In this document: positions 1 to 11,175 of the stretch, in pieces
Numbering within the stretch: the stretch's first letter is position 1
Layout: every line of letters starts with the position of its first letter
Source of the DNA: Adenophora triphylla var. japonica
Taxonomy: Eukaryota > Streptophyta > Magnoliopsida > Asterales > Campanulaceae
Reading direction: 5' to 3'
Assembly (NCBI GenBank): GCA_022495995.1
Contig: JAFEMH010001302.1
Span: 248,001-312,000, forward strand
Length of the DNA: 64,000 nt
The notes under the pieces: model-generated
Told to the model about the DNA's origin: nothing
Seen by the model: the letters and a program-made list of their open reading frames with translations, nothing else
Databases searched by the model: none
Translations under genes and position numbers: made by a program

Positions 1-332
1 TATTTTCCTTGCATATATTGCCTTGGTATCTGGCCTTAAAATTAACATTCATCAAGAATCTTATTCAAGAAAATGTTCACATTAGAAGCCAACACCAAGA
101 GTATATCCAAACTTCACTATTTTCCAGAGCATTACAATAACAACAACAACAGTCACTCCGATTAAAAATCATCATCCATTATTACATTATATCAACTAAA
201 CTACTTCAAGGTCCTATAGACAATTGGTTGAAAAAGACTTCCTGAAAGAAAAAGGAGACATATTTTTGGAACATCCCAAAAGGGAATAAAGGACACATAT
301 TTCTGGCCGGAGGTAACCTTCATAAACTCAAT
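1..332. other. Left flank, no gene seen
   Basis: AT-rich sequence with a short CAA-type run near 138-150. No open reading frame resembles a known protein. It ends in AAT (330-332), the left copy of the putative 3-bp target duplication of the CACTA element that starts at 333. Confidence 0.5.
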
Positions 333-1075
333 CACTACTAGAAAAGATATCCATGTGGTAATTTTTTGTTCCTGCACGTATTATATTAAAGACAACAAGG
401 GGCAACTCCATCCAGTTAAAAGAGAAAAACATGGGGGAGGGAACCTAATCTCTAAATAAGGAAACGGTTAGCCGACTCCAAATCAATTTAGGACCGAGGC
501 TTTGTTCTTGTTTCTAAATAAGGAAACAATCTTAGTGTAATTTTACCATTGTACAATCAATATACAAACAAGTAAAGCAAATTCCTTAAAAACATTGACA
601 AGTTGAACGCGACATTTATTTTGGGATCCTGGGAGTACATCGGAACAAGCCTTCTAAAAACAATGCTGGCTATTTCAAATTGTTATATCTTCTTTTTAAG
701 CTTCTAAAAAAGTTCCATTGAAGCCAGCAAAAACAACAGCAGAACATATTTTCACAGTTCAGAACGTTATAGTGTTTGTGGCCCGTACCACTTCTGATGC
801 AGCTACTCCAAAAACTTGTTTTAACTTTTAACTATTAAAAGCAGTTCATGGCCTTAATTTTTTGGATGATTAGTCAATAAGATCAACATATACAATAGGC
901 ATACTCTAAATATGATGTAATACCTCTCTAATCTGAGCAAATATCCTTCTTTGTATACTGCTGACCTGTTACAAGAATTGTTTCAGTCCAAGAAAGTATT
1001 AATTGTGAAAAGCTACAAGTAATTAACATCCTACATCGACAACAGAAAACAACATCAGCAACCTAGGTTTCTATA

Positions 1076-1240
1076 AAGCATAATAACAGCAGCAACAGCA
1101 ACAGAAAACAACAGCAACAATAACAGCAGCAACAGCAACAGAAAACAACAACAACAACAACAGCAACAATAATAACAACAGCAGCAACAATAACAACAGC
1201 ATAAATATGGTTCTCAGCAACAACAATAACAACAGAATCT
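1076..1240. repeat. AACAGC/CAA microsatellite
   Basis: Low-complexity run of AACAGC, AACAAC and CAA units inside the CACTA element. A second CAA run lies at about 1600-1650. Readings of this stretch as poly-Cys, poly-Val or poly-Gln proteins are repeat artefacts. Confidence 0.85.
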
Positions 1241-1620
1241 ACATGCAATTTCAAAATTGGATTATGTATTTAGACACTTTAGTTTTATGTTGCTACTTCA
1301 TAATGTACTCCACCAAGAATATAGAACTTGCATTCACGAGCACATGTACAGAACCAAATCTACATTTCTTTTGCTCTATAAATAATACTTTTCGAACAAA
1401 AAATGTTAAATGTGATCAATAACAACAAATACCATAAACCATGACATTACACTAACATTTCCAACGAATCAACAAAAAAACAAAAAATTGGTGGGGAAGC
1501 GGGGGACTGGCTCCTGCTGGTTGTGGACACATTTGTTATATGTCACATTTAACAAAAAACAAATACCAAATCGGTGGGAAAGCGGGCGGGGCAGGGGGAA
1601 CAACAACAACAACAACAAGG

Positions 1621-1651
<31 letters not shown>

Positions 1652-1911
1652 CTATAGGGCAAGCCTTGCTTGATACAGAAAAAGTATAAAATAGTACGGG
1701 GGGGGGGGGCTGGGGCTCCCGCGGGTACCAAATCGGTGGGGAAGCGGGGCGGGGACATCCCAAAGTAAAAATTGGATATTCATTTAATATATTCAAATTT
1801 CTACAGGCATCAAAGGAGTACCTAGAGAAGCAGATGACGGAGGTGGAAAGTAAGAGAGCTGCTGCAACAAGATCCTGTAGGAAATAAGAGTTTGATCAAA
1901 AGAAGCAGAAC

Positions 1912-2115
1912 AAATACATATTACAATTAACAATATTAATATTCAATTCAACCATACAAAATAACAAGTTTGAGTAATCTTTATGAAGCATAAGTAATAA
2001 CATTGTCTTAGTAATAGTAAGCAAATAAGATCTAAACAAATACATATTACAATTAACAATATTAATATTCAACCATAAAAAATAACAAGTTTGATTGAAA
2101 CATGAAACATTAATA
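1912..2115. repeat. ~125-bp direct repeat flanking the Athila-like ORF (copy set 1)
   Basis: About one and a half copies of an AT-rich unit. The unit runs from TAATAACATTGTCTTAGTAA through CAAATAAGATCTAAACAAAT to ATAACAAGTTTGATTGAAA. The same unit recurs at 3661-3837, so the repeats bracket the Athila-ORF1-like gene on both sides. This suggests the gene segment and its flanks were duplicated or acquired as a block. Purely sequence-based; no function implied. Confidence 0.75.
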
Positions 2116-2135
2116 ATAACATCACAATAATAACA

Positions 2136-3611
2136 TCACTGATGAGAGCCGGAGGTTTGTCCCTGATAGTAGGTCTGACGGGAAGAACGCCTATATGCAC
2201 GAGCAGTGGCTCTCGAATGCATCATAGTCAAATAATCCTCTGAAACTGGCTCGTAACTCCGGGGCTCTGTCTGCATCGCCCAAGCCTCCAGTTGCGTATA
2301 CCGGGCTCCCAAAATGGCAGTTTCATCTTCCAACCCCTCAAAACGATCATGCACCTCCCTCCATCTAGCATCCTCTAAAGTCTGTCGACTTTGTTCCCGA
2401 GCGATAACCTCCCCCCATCTAGCATCCTCCAAAGCATGTCGGCTCTGCTCCCGAGCGATCCTTGATCGCTCCTGCTCCTCCAAAAATGCCCTCATGGTAT
2501 CTCACTGATCAAAAGAACCCCGCCGCCTCCGGTTCCCGCTCTCCTCCCCGACCACGCCGTCTCTCCCGATCCTCCTCTTCCCGCTCCTCATCATCCTCCT
2601 CATCAACGGGATCCATTTGATCATCAACACCGGCATACGCCAATGCTCGGCCCGTTCACCACTCGGAAACGTGGCCCCTACCCCGCAACGGACCGTCCTC
2701 CCGGGAGTACCATATTCAAACAATAAAGACTCGCTTGTCTGTCGCCCTCCGGTCCCTCACAAACTTGTCATACTGCACTAGCCAGGCTCCAAAATAAAAA
2801 CTCGTGCCCCCCATCGCCTCGGGTTTTGGTTCACCCACACAAGCTTGAGCAATCAATGTGATCATCCCCCCTATTGATATGTTTCCCTTTTTGGTAAGGG
2901 CAAATGCCTCACATCTCCGAACAAAAATATCAACCCAATCAGGAATCACCTGAAAACTCCTCAACCCTGTTCGCAAAAGGTTTACCATAGCCACATTCAA
3001 TTGAGCGGGCTCTCCGTTTGCCAACCAAGACATAGATAGACCTCTGTAAAATAATTTCCAAGTCGGGTGAGAAAGAGAGGAAGCCCTAAGGTATTTTTTT
3101 TTGCAGGGCAATCCTGTGAGCTCCGAAAAGAAAAAACAAGTCCCCCATCAGCCTCCACCCAGTTTCCTCTCGGCTGATCAACCCCAAAGATTTCCCTCAA
3201 CTCATCATAAGTCACTCGATAGGGTTCATCATTCATATGAAACTGAATAGAATTTTCTTGTGACCCCTTGCCTACCTCCAAAGTTGAAAGGAACTCAAGT
3301 GAATATCGCAAATACGTAGATGGAGTCTTCCCCAGGAAATTGCCTAACCCGGCTTGCGTCATCAATTCTGTTACTAACGTCTCTAAACCCAAATCCCTCA
3401 ACACCGGCAAATGAAGGAAAGTGGTGACTTGAAATTTCCTACCCTCCAAATTCCTCCATTTTTTCTTTTGAGCGGCGGTCAATTGGGTCAATCCCATATA
3501 CGGCGTCAATGATGCATTAGGGGAAGTGGGATCATTTGGGACTACGGGCGGCGGGTTTTGTCTACCCCTCTTGTTGTTACACCCTTTAACGTCTCTCTCC
3601 TTAGGAGGCAT
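2136..3611 (-). pseudogene. Athila-ORF1-like protein carried by the CACTA element, frameshifted
   Basis: The reading begins at ATG 3611 (MPPKERDVKG). Residues about 60-150 contain FLHLPVLRDLGLETLVTELM, YSLEFLSTLEV and YRVTYDELREIFGV. The pattern resembles the ORF1/gag-like protein of Athila-type retrotransposons and its transposon-borne relatives. The reading shifts at about 3093-3102 (a run of nine T on plus) and continues as ASSLSHPTWKLFYRGLSMSW and CEAFALTKKGNISIGGMITL. It shifts again near 2716. The C-terminus (2495-2136) is a charged, possibly coiled region with two near-identical copies of REQSRxxLEDARW. An in-frame extension upstream of 3611 runs through the TATA-like block and is not credible. 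The gene lies downstream of, and parallel to, the transposase gene. Exact family is uncertain. Confidence 0.6.
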
Positions 3612-3662
3612 ATTTTCAACACAAAAACCACCTATATATAAGACGGAGAGACACAAATTTTA
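3611..3662 (-). promoter_or_regulatory. Duplicated TATA-containing leader block, copy at the Athila-like ORF
   Basis: Minus-strand sequence just upstream of ATG 3611 contains GTCTTATATATAGG, flanked by TTTGTGTCTCTC. Nearly the same ~52-bp block lies just upstream of the transposase ATG (7514-7568). It could be a shared core promoter or leader. The TATA-to-ATG spacing is short (about 25-45 nt), so the promoter role is inferred. Confidence 0.55.
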
Positions 3663-3837
3663 GTAATAACATTGTCTTAGTAAATAGTAAGCAAATAAGA
3701 TCTAAACAAATACATATTATATAGAAGTAACAATATTAATATTCAACCATACAAAAATAACAAGTTTGATTGAAATATGAAACTTAAGTAATAACATTGT
3801 CTTAGTAAATAGTAAGCAAATAAGATCTAAACAAATA
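3661..3837. repeat. ~125-bp direct repeat flanking the Athila-like ORF (copy set 2)
   Basis: About 1.4 copies of the same AT-rich unit found at 1912-2115. It lies between the stop of the transposase gene (3934) and the start of the Athila-like ORF (3611). Confidence 0.75.
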
Positions 3838-3933
3838 CTACTCAAACTAATCATCATCATTATCGGCCATATCAACATCAACATCATTGATATTAGTAGT
3901 TTCAATCTCGACCCCATCAACTCCCTCTCGCAC

Positions 3934-6900
3934 CTACGATGCTTCTTCGTTAGCAACATTTTCATCCAGATTTTGTGAGCAAAATGGTACCAATTGTGGA
4001 ATTGAAACTGAAACTTGTTTATCATCATTTGAATATATGTCAAAACTATCTCTTGGTGTAATCCTCATCACAACTTTCCAATCACTTTCTATAGAATCTT
4101 TAACATACCAAACTTGCTCAGCTTGAGATGCTAATATGAATGGTTCATCACCAACTCGATTATCCTTATACAACTTGTGATTGAAGTTTACAAGAGTAAA
4201 TTTTTGCTCATCTTTCATCTTGCCTGTCCGGTTATCAACCCAATCACATTTAAAAAATACAAATCTTATTGATTTGCTATAACGAATTTCAAGGATCTCA
4301 ATCAACTCCCCGTAGAAGTTAACATCCCCTACAATGGGATTATTATCCTTTCGGCTTGCAAAACTTGTCACACTTGCATTCAGCATGACTCCACTATTTT
4401 GAGTTTTCCTCCGTCTATCGACATCCTTCACTCGAAATCGAAAACCATTTATTATGTAAGACTTATACCGCCTCGCATCCATATGAGGACCCAATGCAAG
4501 ACTCGTAATTCTTTCGGGCACTACATCTTTCGTCGTGCATACCTTTTATAAAAAACAAAATTTAATAAGAAAATATTTAAAACGATAAATTGAAACTATT
4601 ATATGAAGGTGGTTTCAAACTTACATAATCCTTAAACCAGCTAACAAACTTATCATTATGTTCTTTCTCTATAAGATGTCGTTGATTACGAGGTAGTGTC
4701 TCCCTCAAATGTACACAATGCATTCTGAGCAGATTGAAAATATGAATTAAGTATTAATTTGAAATATAAAAGATATAAGGAATGTAAGCCTCATGTAAGG
4801 AATCACTTACTCTAGGTATTGTTCAACATCTTCAGTATTGAAAAGCACATATCTATGCGCTTGTACTCGTGTGATGTAATCAAGGGTAATTACCTCTTCT
4901 TTTCCTACAAAGCGACCTAACTCATCACCTTCATCATCATTTCTTCTAGGACGATTGGACTTTGTCTCAATGTCATCCAAATATTGCGTACAAAAAGTCA
5001 TGCATTCTTCAGCCACAATTGCCTTAGCTATGGAGGCCTCGGGATGGGCTCGATTTCGAACATATAATTTTAATGTAAGTAGAAACCTACAAAAATATTT
5101 ACTTATGCTAAAGCAAATGTAAAAAGGAATTTAACTTTTTTCAAAGTAAATTTAATATGGATGTACCTCTCTACCGGATACATCCAACGAAATTGTATTG
5201 GACCTGCTAGCAAGGCCCCCTCGGCTAAATGCACCGGCAAGTGCTCCATAACATCAAAGAAAGCTGGTGGAAATATTTTCTCGAGAGCGCATAGTGTGAC
5301 AGCCATCCGATCTTGTATCTTTTCGAGATCAGCAAGTGTATTCACCTTTGAGGATAATTGCCTAAAGAAATTTGCCAACTCAATGATGGCTTTTACAACA
5401 GAAGTAGGCAACGCTTTTCGAACAGCTAAAGGGAGTAGTTGTTGGAGCAAAATATGACTATCATGGCTCTTAAGACCCCAAATAGCTCTTTCCTCTAGAT
5501 GTACACAACGAGATATGTTTGACGAGTAGCCATCAGGGACTTTGACTCCCTTTAGAACTTTCAAGAATGTGTCTTTATGCTTCTTACTCATTGTGAACTG
5601 AGCCAAAGGCATAATTTCTTTGCCAGATGGAAGCTTTTGTAGATGCAATGGTTTCCGAATGTTCATCTCTTTTAGGTCTTTTCTTGCTTTATCATTATCT
5701 TTTGATTTCCCCGCAGTACCTAACAGAGTATGTAGCACATTATCACACACATTTTTTTCAATGTGCATAACATCAAGATTATGACGAATATGATTATTTG
5801 CCCAATATGGCAACTCAAAGAAGATACTCCTCTTTTTCCAATTGTGACACAACTTAGGAACCTTTCTTTTCTCCAACTTGGCTTGTTGCTTCTCACCCTC
5901 TTCTCTTTTCCTCTTTTTAATAACATCTTCTATTTTATACTCTGTTTCCATATTTTCAACTTGTTTAAGCAATTTTGTTCCAAACAATAACTTGGGCTTA
6001 TCTCTCACTTCATGAGTACCATCAAAAGAGCCTTTATCCTTACGAAAAGCATGACTCCTAGGCAAGAAGCGTCGATGACCAATATAACAATACTTGCCAC
6101 CATGATCCAACCATCGTGCTTGAGGTCTCACATTGCAACAAGGGCAAGCATATTCACCTTTAGTGCTCCATCCAGACAACATTGCATATGCAGGAAAGTC
6201 ATTTATTGTCCATAATAGTGAAGCTCGTAAAGTAAACAACTCGTTCCTTGATGCATCATAAGTTGATATACCATCTTCCCACAATTCCTTCAACTCATCA
6301 ATTAACGGTTGGAGATACACATCTATCTTGTTGCCCGGCCCTTTGGGCCTTGAGTAAGCACCGACAAGAAGAAATATGGCTGTTTCATGCATAACCAAGG
6401 TGGAAGATTGTATGGCATAAGCACAACCGGCCAAGTACTGTGAGATATAGTCATTGTTCTGAAAGGATTAAATTCGTCAGATGCTAATCCCAATCTAACA
6501 TTCCGAATTTCACTTGAAAATAATGGATAACGTTCATCGAATTCTTTCCACGCACGAGAGTCTGCAGGATGCCTCAGCACACCATCGTCTATTCTTTTCT
6601 CGACATGCCATCTCATAAGTGTCGCGGTCTTAGATGACCAATACAACCTTTGCAACCTTGGTTTTAAGGGAAAATACCATGCTTTCTTCATCGCTACCTG
6701 CTTGGGAAGTTTATTCTTGCCACTTGTTTCCGCACCTTCACCGCTACCCCTTCTTCTTGTTGCTTATATCTAGAGGCTCCACAAATTTCACATTTAGTAA
6801 GTTTTTCAGTTTCATTTCGAAACAACATACAATGATTAATGCACGCGTCCCACATTTTATAAATAAAATCCAAATCCGCAGTCATCTTGTACGCCTCACG

Positions 6901-7497
6901 ATAGGAACTTGGCACTTTCGCTGACTGAGGCAATGCCCTAATGAAATTTTTTAATAAAGAAGTAAATCCCTTATTGGCCACTCGATAATTAGCCTTCCAG
7001 TGCATAAGTTCTACAATAAATGAGAGTACTGTAAACTTATCACACCCTTCCCACAAGGCTTGATCAGCATCTCTCAAAAGTCTAAGAAACTTTGCGGTGG
7101 ATGCATCTGATTGTACGATTTCTTCAATTCCTGGCTGGTTACTATCCGGCATACCCATCCCTTCATGTACCATTCGCCTCATACAATCTTGCACGCCCAA
7201 TTCAATTTCAATGACATCTTCATTTGTCCTATCATTATTATCATTCTTACGCGCCGAAATGTACTCTTCCCCGTGCCTAATCCAATTCTTGTAATCTTTT
7301 TGAAATCCCACTTCAATACAATGTGATCTCACGGTTGCACGGTCTTTTTGGTAACGATTTGCACATTTTTTACAAGGACAATATATTTCTTTAACACCAA
7401 CAGACTTTTTTGAGAATGCAAAATCGAGAAAGTTGTCAACCCCAGACAAATACTCATTTGAAATTCGATTATCCAAATCAATCCAAATTTTGTCCAT
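3934..7497 (-). CDS. TNP2-type CACTA transposase gene, two single-base frameshifts
   Basis: Catalyses cut-and-paste movement of CACTA elements in the nucleus. Domains in order on minus: transposase-associated N-terminal domain from ATG 7497 (MDKIWIDL, then YCPCKKCANRY); TNP2/Transposase_21 (about 6715-5300: YFPLKPRLQRLY, GVLRHPADSRAWKEFD, NVRLGLASDEFNPF, LPPWLCMK, NLDVMHIEKNVCDNVLHTLL); DUF4218 (about 5300-4810); DUF4216 (4542-3934: DARRYKSYIINGFRF). Three short GT-AG introns restore the frame at the 3' half: 5087-5166, 4725-4810 and 4543-4624. Two one-base shifts break the 5' half. One is at a C run, 6747-6750; the other is at 6337-6338 in a CCCGGCCC context. Both may be assembly errors. Otherwise the gene looks full-length. 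Confidence 0.85.
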
Positions 7498-7513
7498 ATA
7501 TGACTTGACTTGA

Positions 7514-7568
7514 TATTTTTAACGTTAAAATACAACCTATATATAAGACCGAGAGACACAAATTTTAG
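7514..7568 (-). promoter_or_regulatory. Duplicated TATA-containing leader block, copy at the transposase gene
   Basis: This lies directly upstream of the transposase ATG at 7497 and contains TCTTATATATAGG. It matches the block at 3611-3662 over about 50 bases, including the downstream TATTTT(C/T)AAC. Sequence similarity is seen; promoter function is inferred. Confidence 0.55.
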
Positions 7569-8867
7569 AATAAAAATAAACTCATAAACAAACATAATCT
7601 AAATATGTACAACTTTTATCCAAATATAGATAATATACATTGTTGGAGCCTAGCCTATTAGTCGAACTTGGGCCCATGATATAGTATAACCCTATGACAA
7701 CATTCATTCGTTCTCTCTCACAAGCCCCCCCCCCCCTAATTGAGAAGCTAATTTAAGGAACTAGGTTGATGTGCAAAACAACATCTAGATTGCTAAAAAG
7801 ATTATGTGCTTTATCAACAAATGGACTAGGGTTGTTCCAAAAGGGAATTTGGCATACCCTTCAAGTTGGCATACCCTTCAATTCCAAACTAACACACTGT
7901 AAGGCTATAAAGAGTATCAACAAATGTACAACTTTTTACTCTAACTCTTGCACCTAAACAAAGATCTTACAGTGATGATCAAATAGAACAAAGTCAAATG
8001 AAGCACATTGATGTTCAAATAGAGAAGAATCATTTGTTACGGAAGCCTAATTAATCATGCATTAACTCTTTCGGCTTCATCTTTGACTAACTGATGAATC
8101 ATTGAAGAAAAATTCTGCAATTAGGTCATCAAAAAATGCTATTAAGAGAAACCGAGGCAAGCTAACTAGAATATGATAGTTAAACAATCAATATTCTTAC
8201 AATTACCCTAAATTCGAAGTGTAGAACACATCCTCTAAGTGTGATAAACAAAAGTCTTACAACAACATAAGGGAAAATGTGATTTAACGGAGCTCAAAAC
8301 AAGAAGATTTAAAAAAAAAAAAAAATTGTCAAACTAGCCATAAAGGCTGACATCAGATTAGGGAAATCCGTGTAATCGAGCAATCAACTAATATAAATGC
8401 AAGAATCCCCAAATGTATACCAACATAGAACAACCCAGATCTTATCATTTACTCAAGAATATAAAAATGCAACTAAGACCCACAATCACAAAAGAAATGT
8501 AAAGTCAAGAATCAAAAATCTTACCTTAAGTGAACTGGAGCTGACCCACTTTCGATTCAATTTATGAATCAAAAATTCGTGCCCAAGCTAAGGAGATAAA
8601 GAGAGACTGCTGAGATACAGAGATTACCGCGAAACAAAGAATCATCAAAACCACACCAAGAACACACCAAGAACAACAAAAACAAAAAAAAACTTAGAAA
8701 TTAAAAGTAAATCAGTAAAAGCGCATACCTGATTCGTTGTTCACGGTCACCGGCGGTAGGATTCGTGCCCTAGGTAAGGTAGAGGAGAGAAAGAGAGACA
8801 GAGAGATAGAGAGCGCGAAACTGAATAGGGAAATTGGGTTTCCGGTATTTAATGACATTTACGGCGG
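7569..8867. other. Non-coding 5' region of the CACTA element
   Basis: No coding frame of interest. It contains a C run at 7728-7737 and A-rich runs. The region would hold the 5' leader and promoter of the minus-strand transposase gene. No defined motif beyond the leader block is claimed. Confidence 0.5.
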
Positions 8868-9155
8868 AAATTGTACACCGCCGTAAATAATTGTATTATT
8901 TACGGCGGACGCGTATCAACCGCCGATAACAGTACCTATATACTACGGCTACCGATATACCGCCGTATATAACTTGGGATCTCGTATACGTACATGCCAA
9001 ATGTACGTACGTTACTTATTTACGGCGACCTCGTCCGCCGTATATATTATTTATTTACGGCGGCTGTGCATACCGCCGTATATATAAAGTATATACGGCG
9101 GACGCGTGTTCACCGCCGTATATGAGCGCCGTAAAAAGCCTCCTTTCTTGTAGTG
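8868..9155 (-). repeat. CACTA subterminal repeats and right terminal inverted repeat
   Basis: About a dozen TACGGCGG or CCGCCGTA motifs occur in both orientations, often paired as short hairpins (for example TACGGCGG then ACCGCCGTA). The block ends with CTTTCTTGTAGTG at 9143-9155. This is the layout of En/Spm subterminal transposase-binding repeats. Confidence 0.8.
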
Positions 9156-9669
9156 AATGTAAGATTTTTGCTATAAGACGGAAGATTATAAATAGTTTCA
9201 CCCCCAGCTCACTTCCCGCCATTTAATTTTTGAATCACTTTCTTTGTCTCAATTTTTGGTGGGGCATGAAACTTAAGTTAAGGAAAAGTATTAATAAAGT
9301 AGATGTTTTAAGACTACATACAATGGTTTAATCTCTCCTCTCCATTTCATCTAACACTTTTTACACTTTTTTTCATTCACCTAATATTTTATTTACCCAT
9401 TTCATCTACCCCCACTCCAATGGCTAACTTAAATTAAATTTCAACTCCCTCCAACTCATCATTCTATATCCCACTACTTTTATTTTATTTTATTTATATT
9501 CTTTATTTTTATGATTAGTAAAATAATAATAATTATTATTATTATTATTTATAATTAAAAAATATTTCACACTTAATTAAAAAAATATTGCATCAATTTA
9601 TAGGTAAAAAAAATAATGATTTTTTTTAAATAAATCCTAAAATGAAGAAGGATAATTGAGAAATGAGTA

Positions 9670-10500
9670 CTTTTTTTTGTGTCCAAATCAAATGAAACTT
9701 ATATCAATTTGTAGGGAAAAAAATGATGAATTTTGATGAAAAAAAAATTAAAAAAAAATTAATTTACTAGGTGATAATTCAGCTCAAATTGAAAACTAAG
9801 TGTTTTTTTTTGTGTCCAAATCAAATGAAATTTATATCAATTTGTAGGGAAAAAAATGATGAATTTTGGTAAAAAAATAATTAAAAAAAATAATTTACTA
9901 GGTGATAATTCAGCTCAAATTGAAAACTACTCCCTCCGTCCCGCCCGAAAGGGCAATTTTGCCTCCTAGCACGGAAATTAAGAAATGAATAAGGAAAGTG
10001 ATGTAAGAAAGAGAAAAAGGTTAAATGTTGTGAGTATGAAAAATTAAATAGGAGAGAGAATGAGTGAGAGGAATAGTTAGGAGAGAGAATGTTGTGAGTG
10101 TAAAAGTAAAGTAGGAAAGAGAATGAGTGGGGTAGGAAGAGTATAAAAATAATAAAAACTTTCCTTTTTGGGGTTGTGCCCTTTTAAATGGGACGCCAAA
10201 AAAGGAAATTTGTGCCCTTTCGGGCGGGACAGAGGGAGTAAGTGTTTTTTTTTTGTTCAAATCAAATGAAACTTATATCAATTTGTAGGGAAAAAAATAA
10301 TGAATTTTGGTGAAAAAGAAATAAAAAAATTATTAATTTAGTAGGTGATAATTCAACTCAAATTGAAAACTAAGTGTTTTTTTTTTTTTTTTTGTGTCCA
10401 AATCAAATGAAACTTATATCAATTTGAAGGAAAAAAATGATGAATTTTGGTGAATTTTTCTTTTTATTTTCAAATCACTTATTATGAGATAATTGAGCTT
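9670..10500. repeat. ~125-bp tandem repeat inside the 9312-10713 element
   Basis: Four copies of a unit start near GTGTTTTTTTTTGTGTCCAA, run through AAACTTATATCAATTTGTAG, and end with GATAATTCAGCTCAAATTGA. Approximate starts are 9669, 9798, 10243 and 10374. The Stowaway at 9930-10238 separates copies two and three. Confidence 0.8.
9930..10238. mobile_element. Stowaway-type MITE
   Basis: The ends are CTCCCTCCGTCCCGCC at the left and its imperfect complement GGCGGGACAGAGGGAG at the right. TA is duplicated on both sides (9928-9929 and 10239-10240). It is 309 bp and non-coding, typical of Tc1/mariner-derived Stowaway MITEs. Confidence 0.9.
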
Positions 10501-10880
10501 AAATAATTGGGTGAAAAAATGATAAAATACTGACCAATAAAGTTTTGACATGTGACAGCTTAAAAAAAAAAAAAAGGCAAAAGAAATGTTTCAATCCGGA
10601 TGAAACATTTCAACCCCTCATTTCATTCAACCCTGTTTCACCTACCCATTGTAGTTGTTCAGTCGGATGAAATGGGATTTCATCCTCATTTCATCCTCCC
10701 ATTGTACGTAGTCTAAGTATTAAAAGTGAAATAGGAAAAAGAAAGAGATATAGAAAATAGTATATAAGTAAAAAATTGTTGTGAGTGTGAAAGTAAATCT
10801 CATTGATTATAAAATACATTTTATAAACTTAAACTTTCTCAATTGTAAGTGTGTAGTTAATCTTTTGTGCAAAAAGTATA

Positions 10881-11173
10881 CTCCCTCCGTTCCGTTTGAA
10901 GAGACACAAATTTTCTTTTTTTGGGTGTCCTATTTGAAAAGGCACAATCCAAAAATGAAAACTTTTTTATTACTTCTTTATTTGTGGGACTCACTTGTCA
11001 TACTCACAATAACTATTTACTAACTATTCTCTATTCCACTTTTCTTTTTTCTACACCACTTTTTATACTCACAATATTTATTCTACTATACACTTTTTCT
11101 CTTTCCTACCTCATTTTTCTTAATTTCCGTGTACAAGACCAAAATTTTGCCTCTTCGGACCGGACGAAAGGAG
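10881..11173. mobile_element. Stowaway-type MITE, diverged
   Basis: It starts CTCCCTCCGTTCCG and ends CGGACGAAAGGAG, with TA on both sides (10879-10880 and 11174-11175). The length is 293 bp. The interior has the same word pattern as the other copies (inverted TGAGTATGA and GGAAAGAG-type words). Confidence 0.85.
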
Positions 11174-11175
11174 TA

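Larger units (their letters stand above)
333..9155 (-). mobile_element. CACTA (En/Spm) DNA transposon, near-complete
   Basis: The left end reads CACTACTAGAAAAG (333-346). The right end read on minus is CACTACAAGAAAGG (9155-9142), a CACTA-type terminal inverted repeat with two mismatches over 14 bases. The trinucleotide AAT lies immediately outside both ends (330-332 and 9156-9158), as expected for the 3-bp duplication of this superfamily. Inside, on minus, are a TNP2-type transposase gene (7497 to 3934) and an Athila-ORF1-like gene (3611 to 2136). The right subterminal region (8868-9140) carries a cluster of TACGGCGG motifs in both orientations, typical of transposase-binding repeats. The left subterminal region lacks that motif, so the left boundary is less certain than the right. 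The element is about 8.8 kb. Confidence 0.8.
9312..10713. mobile_element. Non-autonomous DNA element, Harbinger-like TSD, with nested MITE
   Basis: The left end GACTACATACAATGG (9312-9326) and the right end read inward on minus GACTACGTACAATGG (10713-10699) form a 15-bp terminal inverted repeat with one mismatch. TAA lies directly outside both ends (9309-9311 and 10714-10716), consistent with the TWA duplication of PIF/Harbinger elements. No transposase is present. The interior is AT-rich, dominated by a ~125-bp tandem repeat, and interrupted by the Stowaway at 9930-10238. Confidence 0.7.

Noticed and set aside
1063..1796. Open frames rich in Cys, Val, Leu or Gln near 1063-1254 and 1488-1796
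   Set aside because: They are translations of AACAGC/CAA microsatellites and GC-rich repeats, with no domain or codon pattern of a gene.
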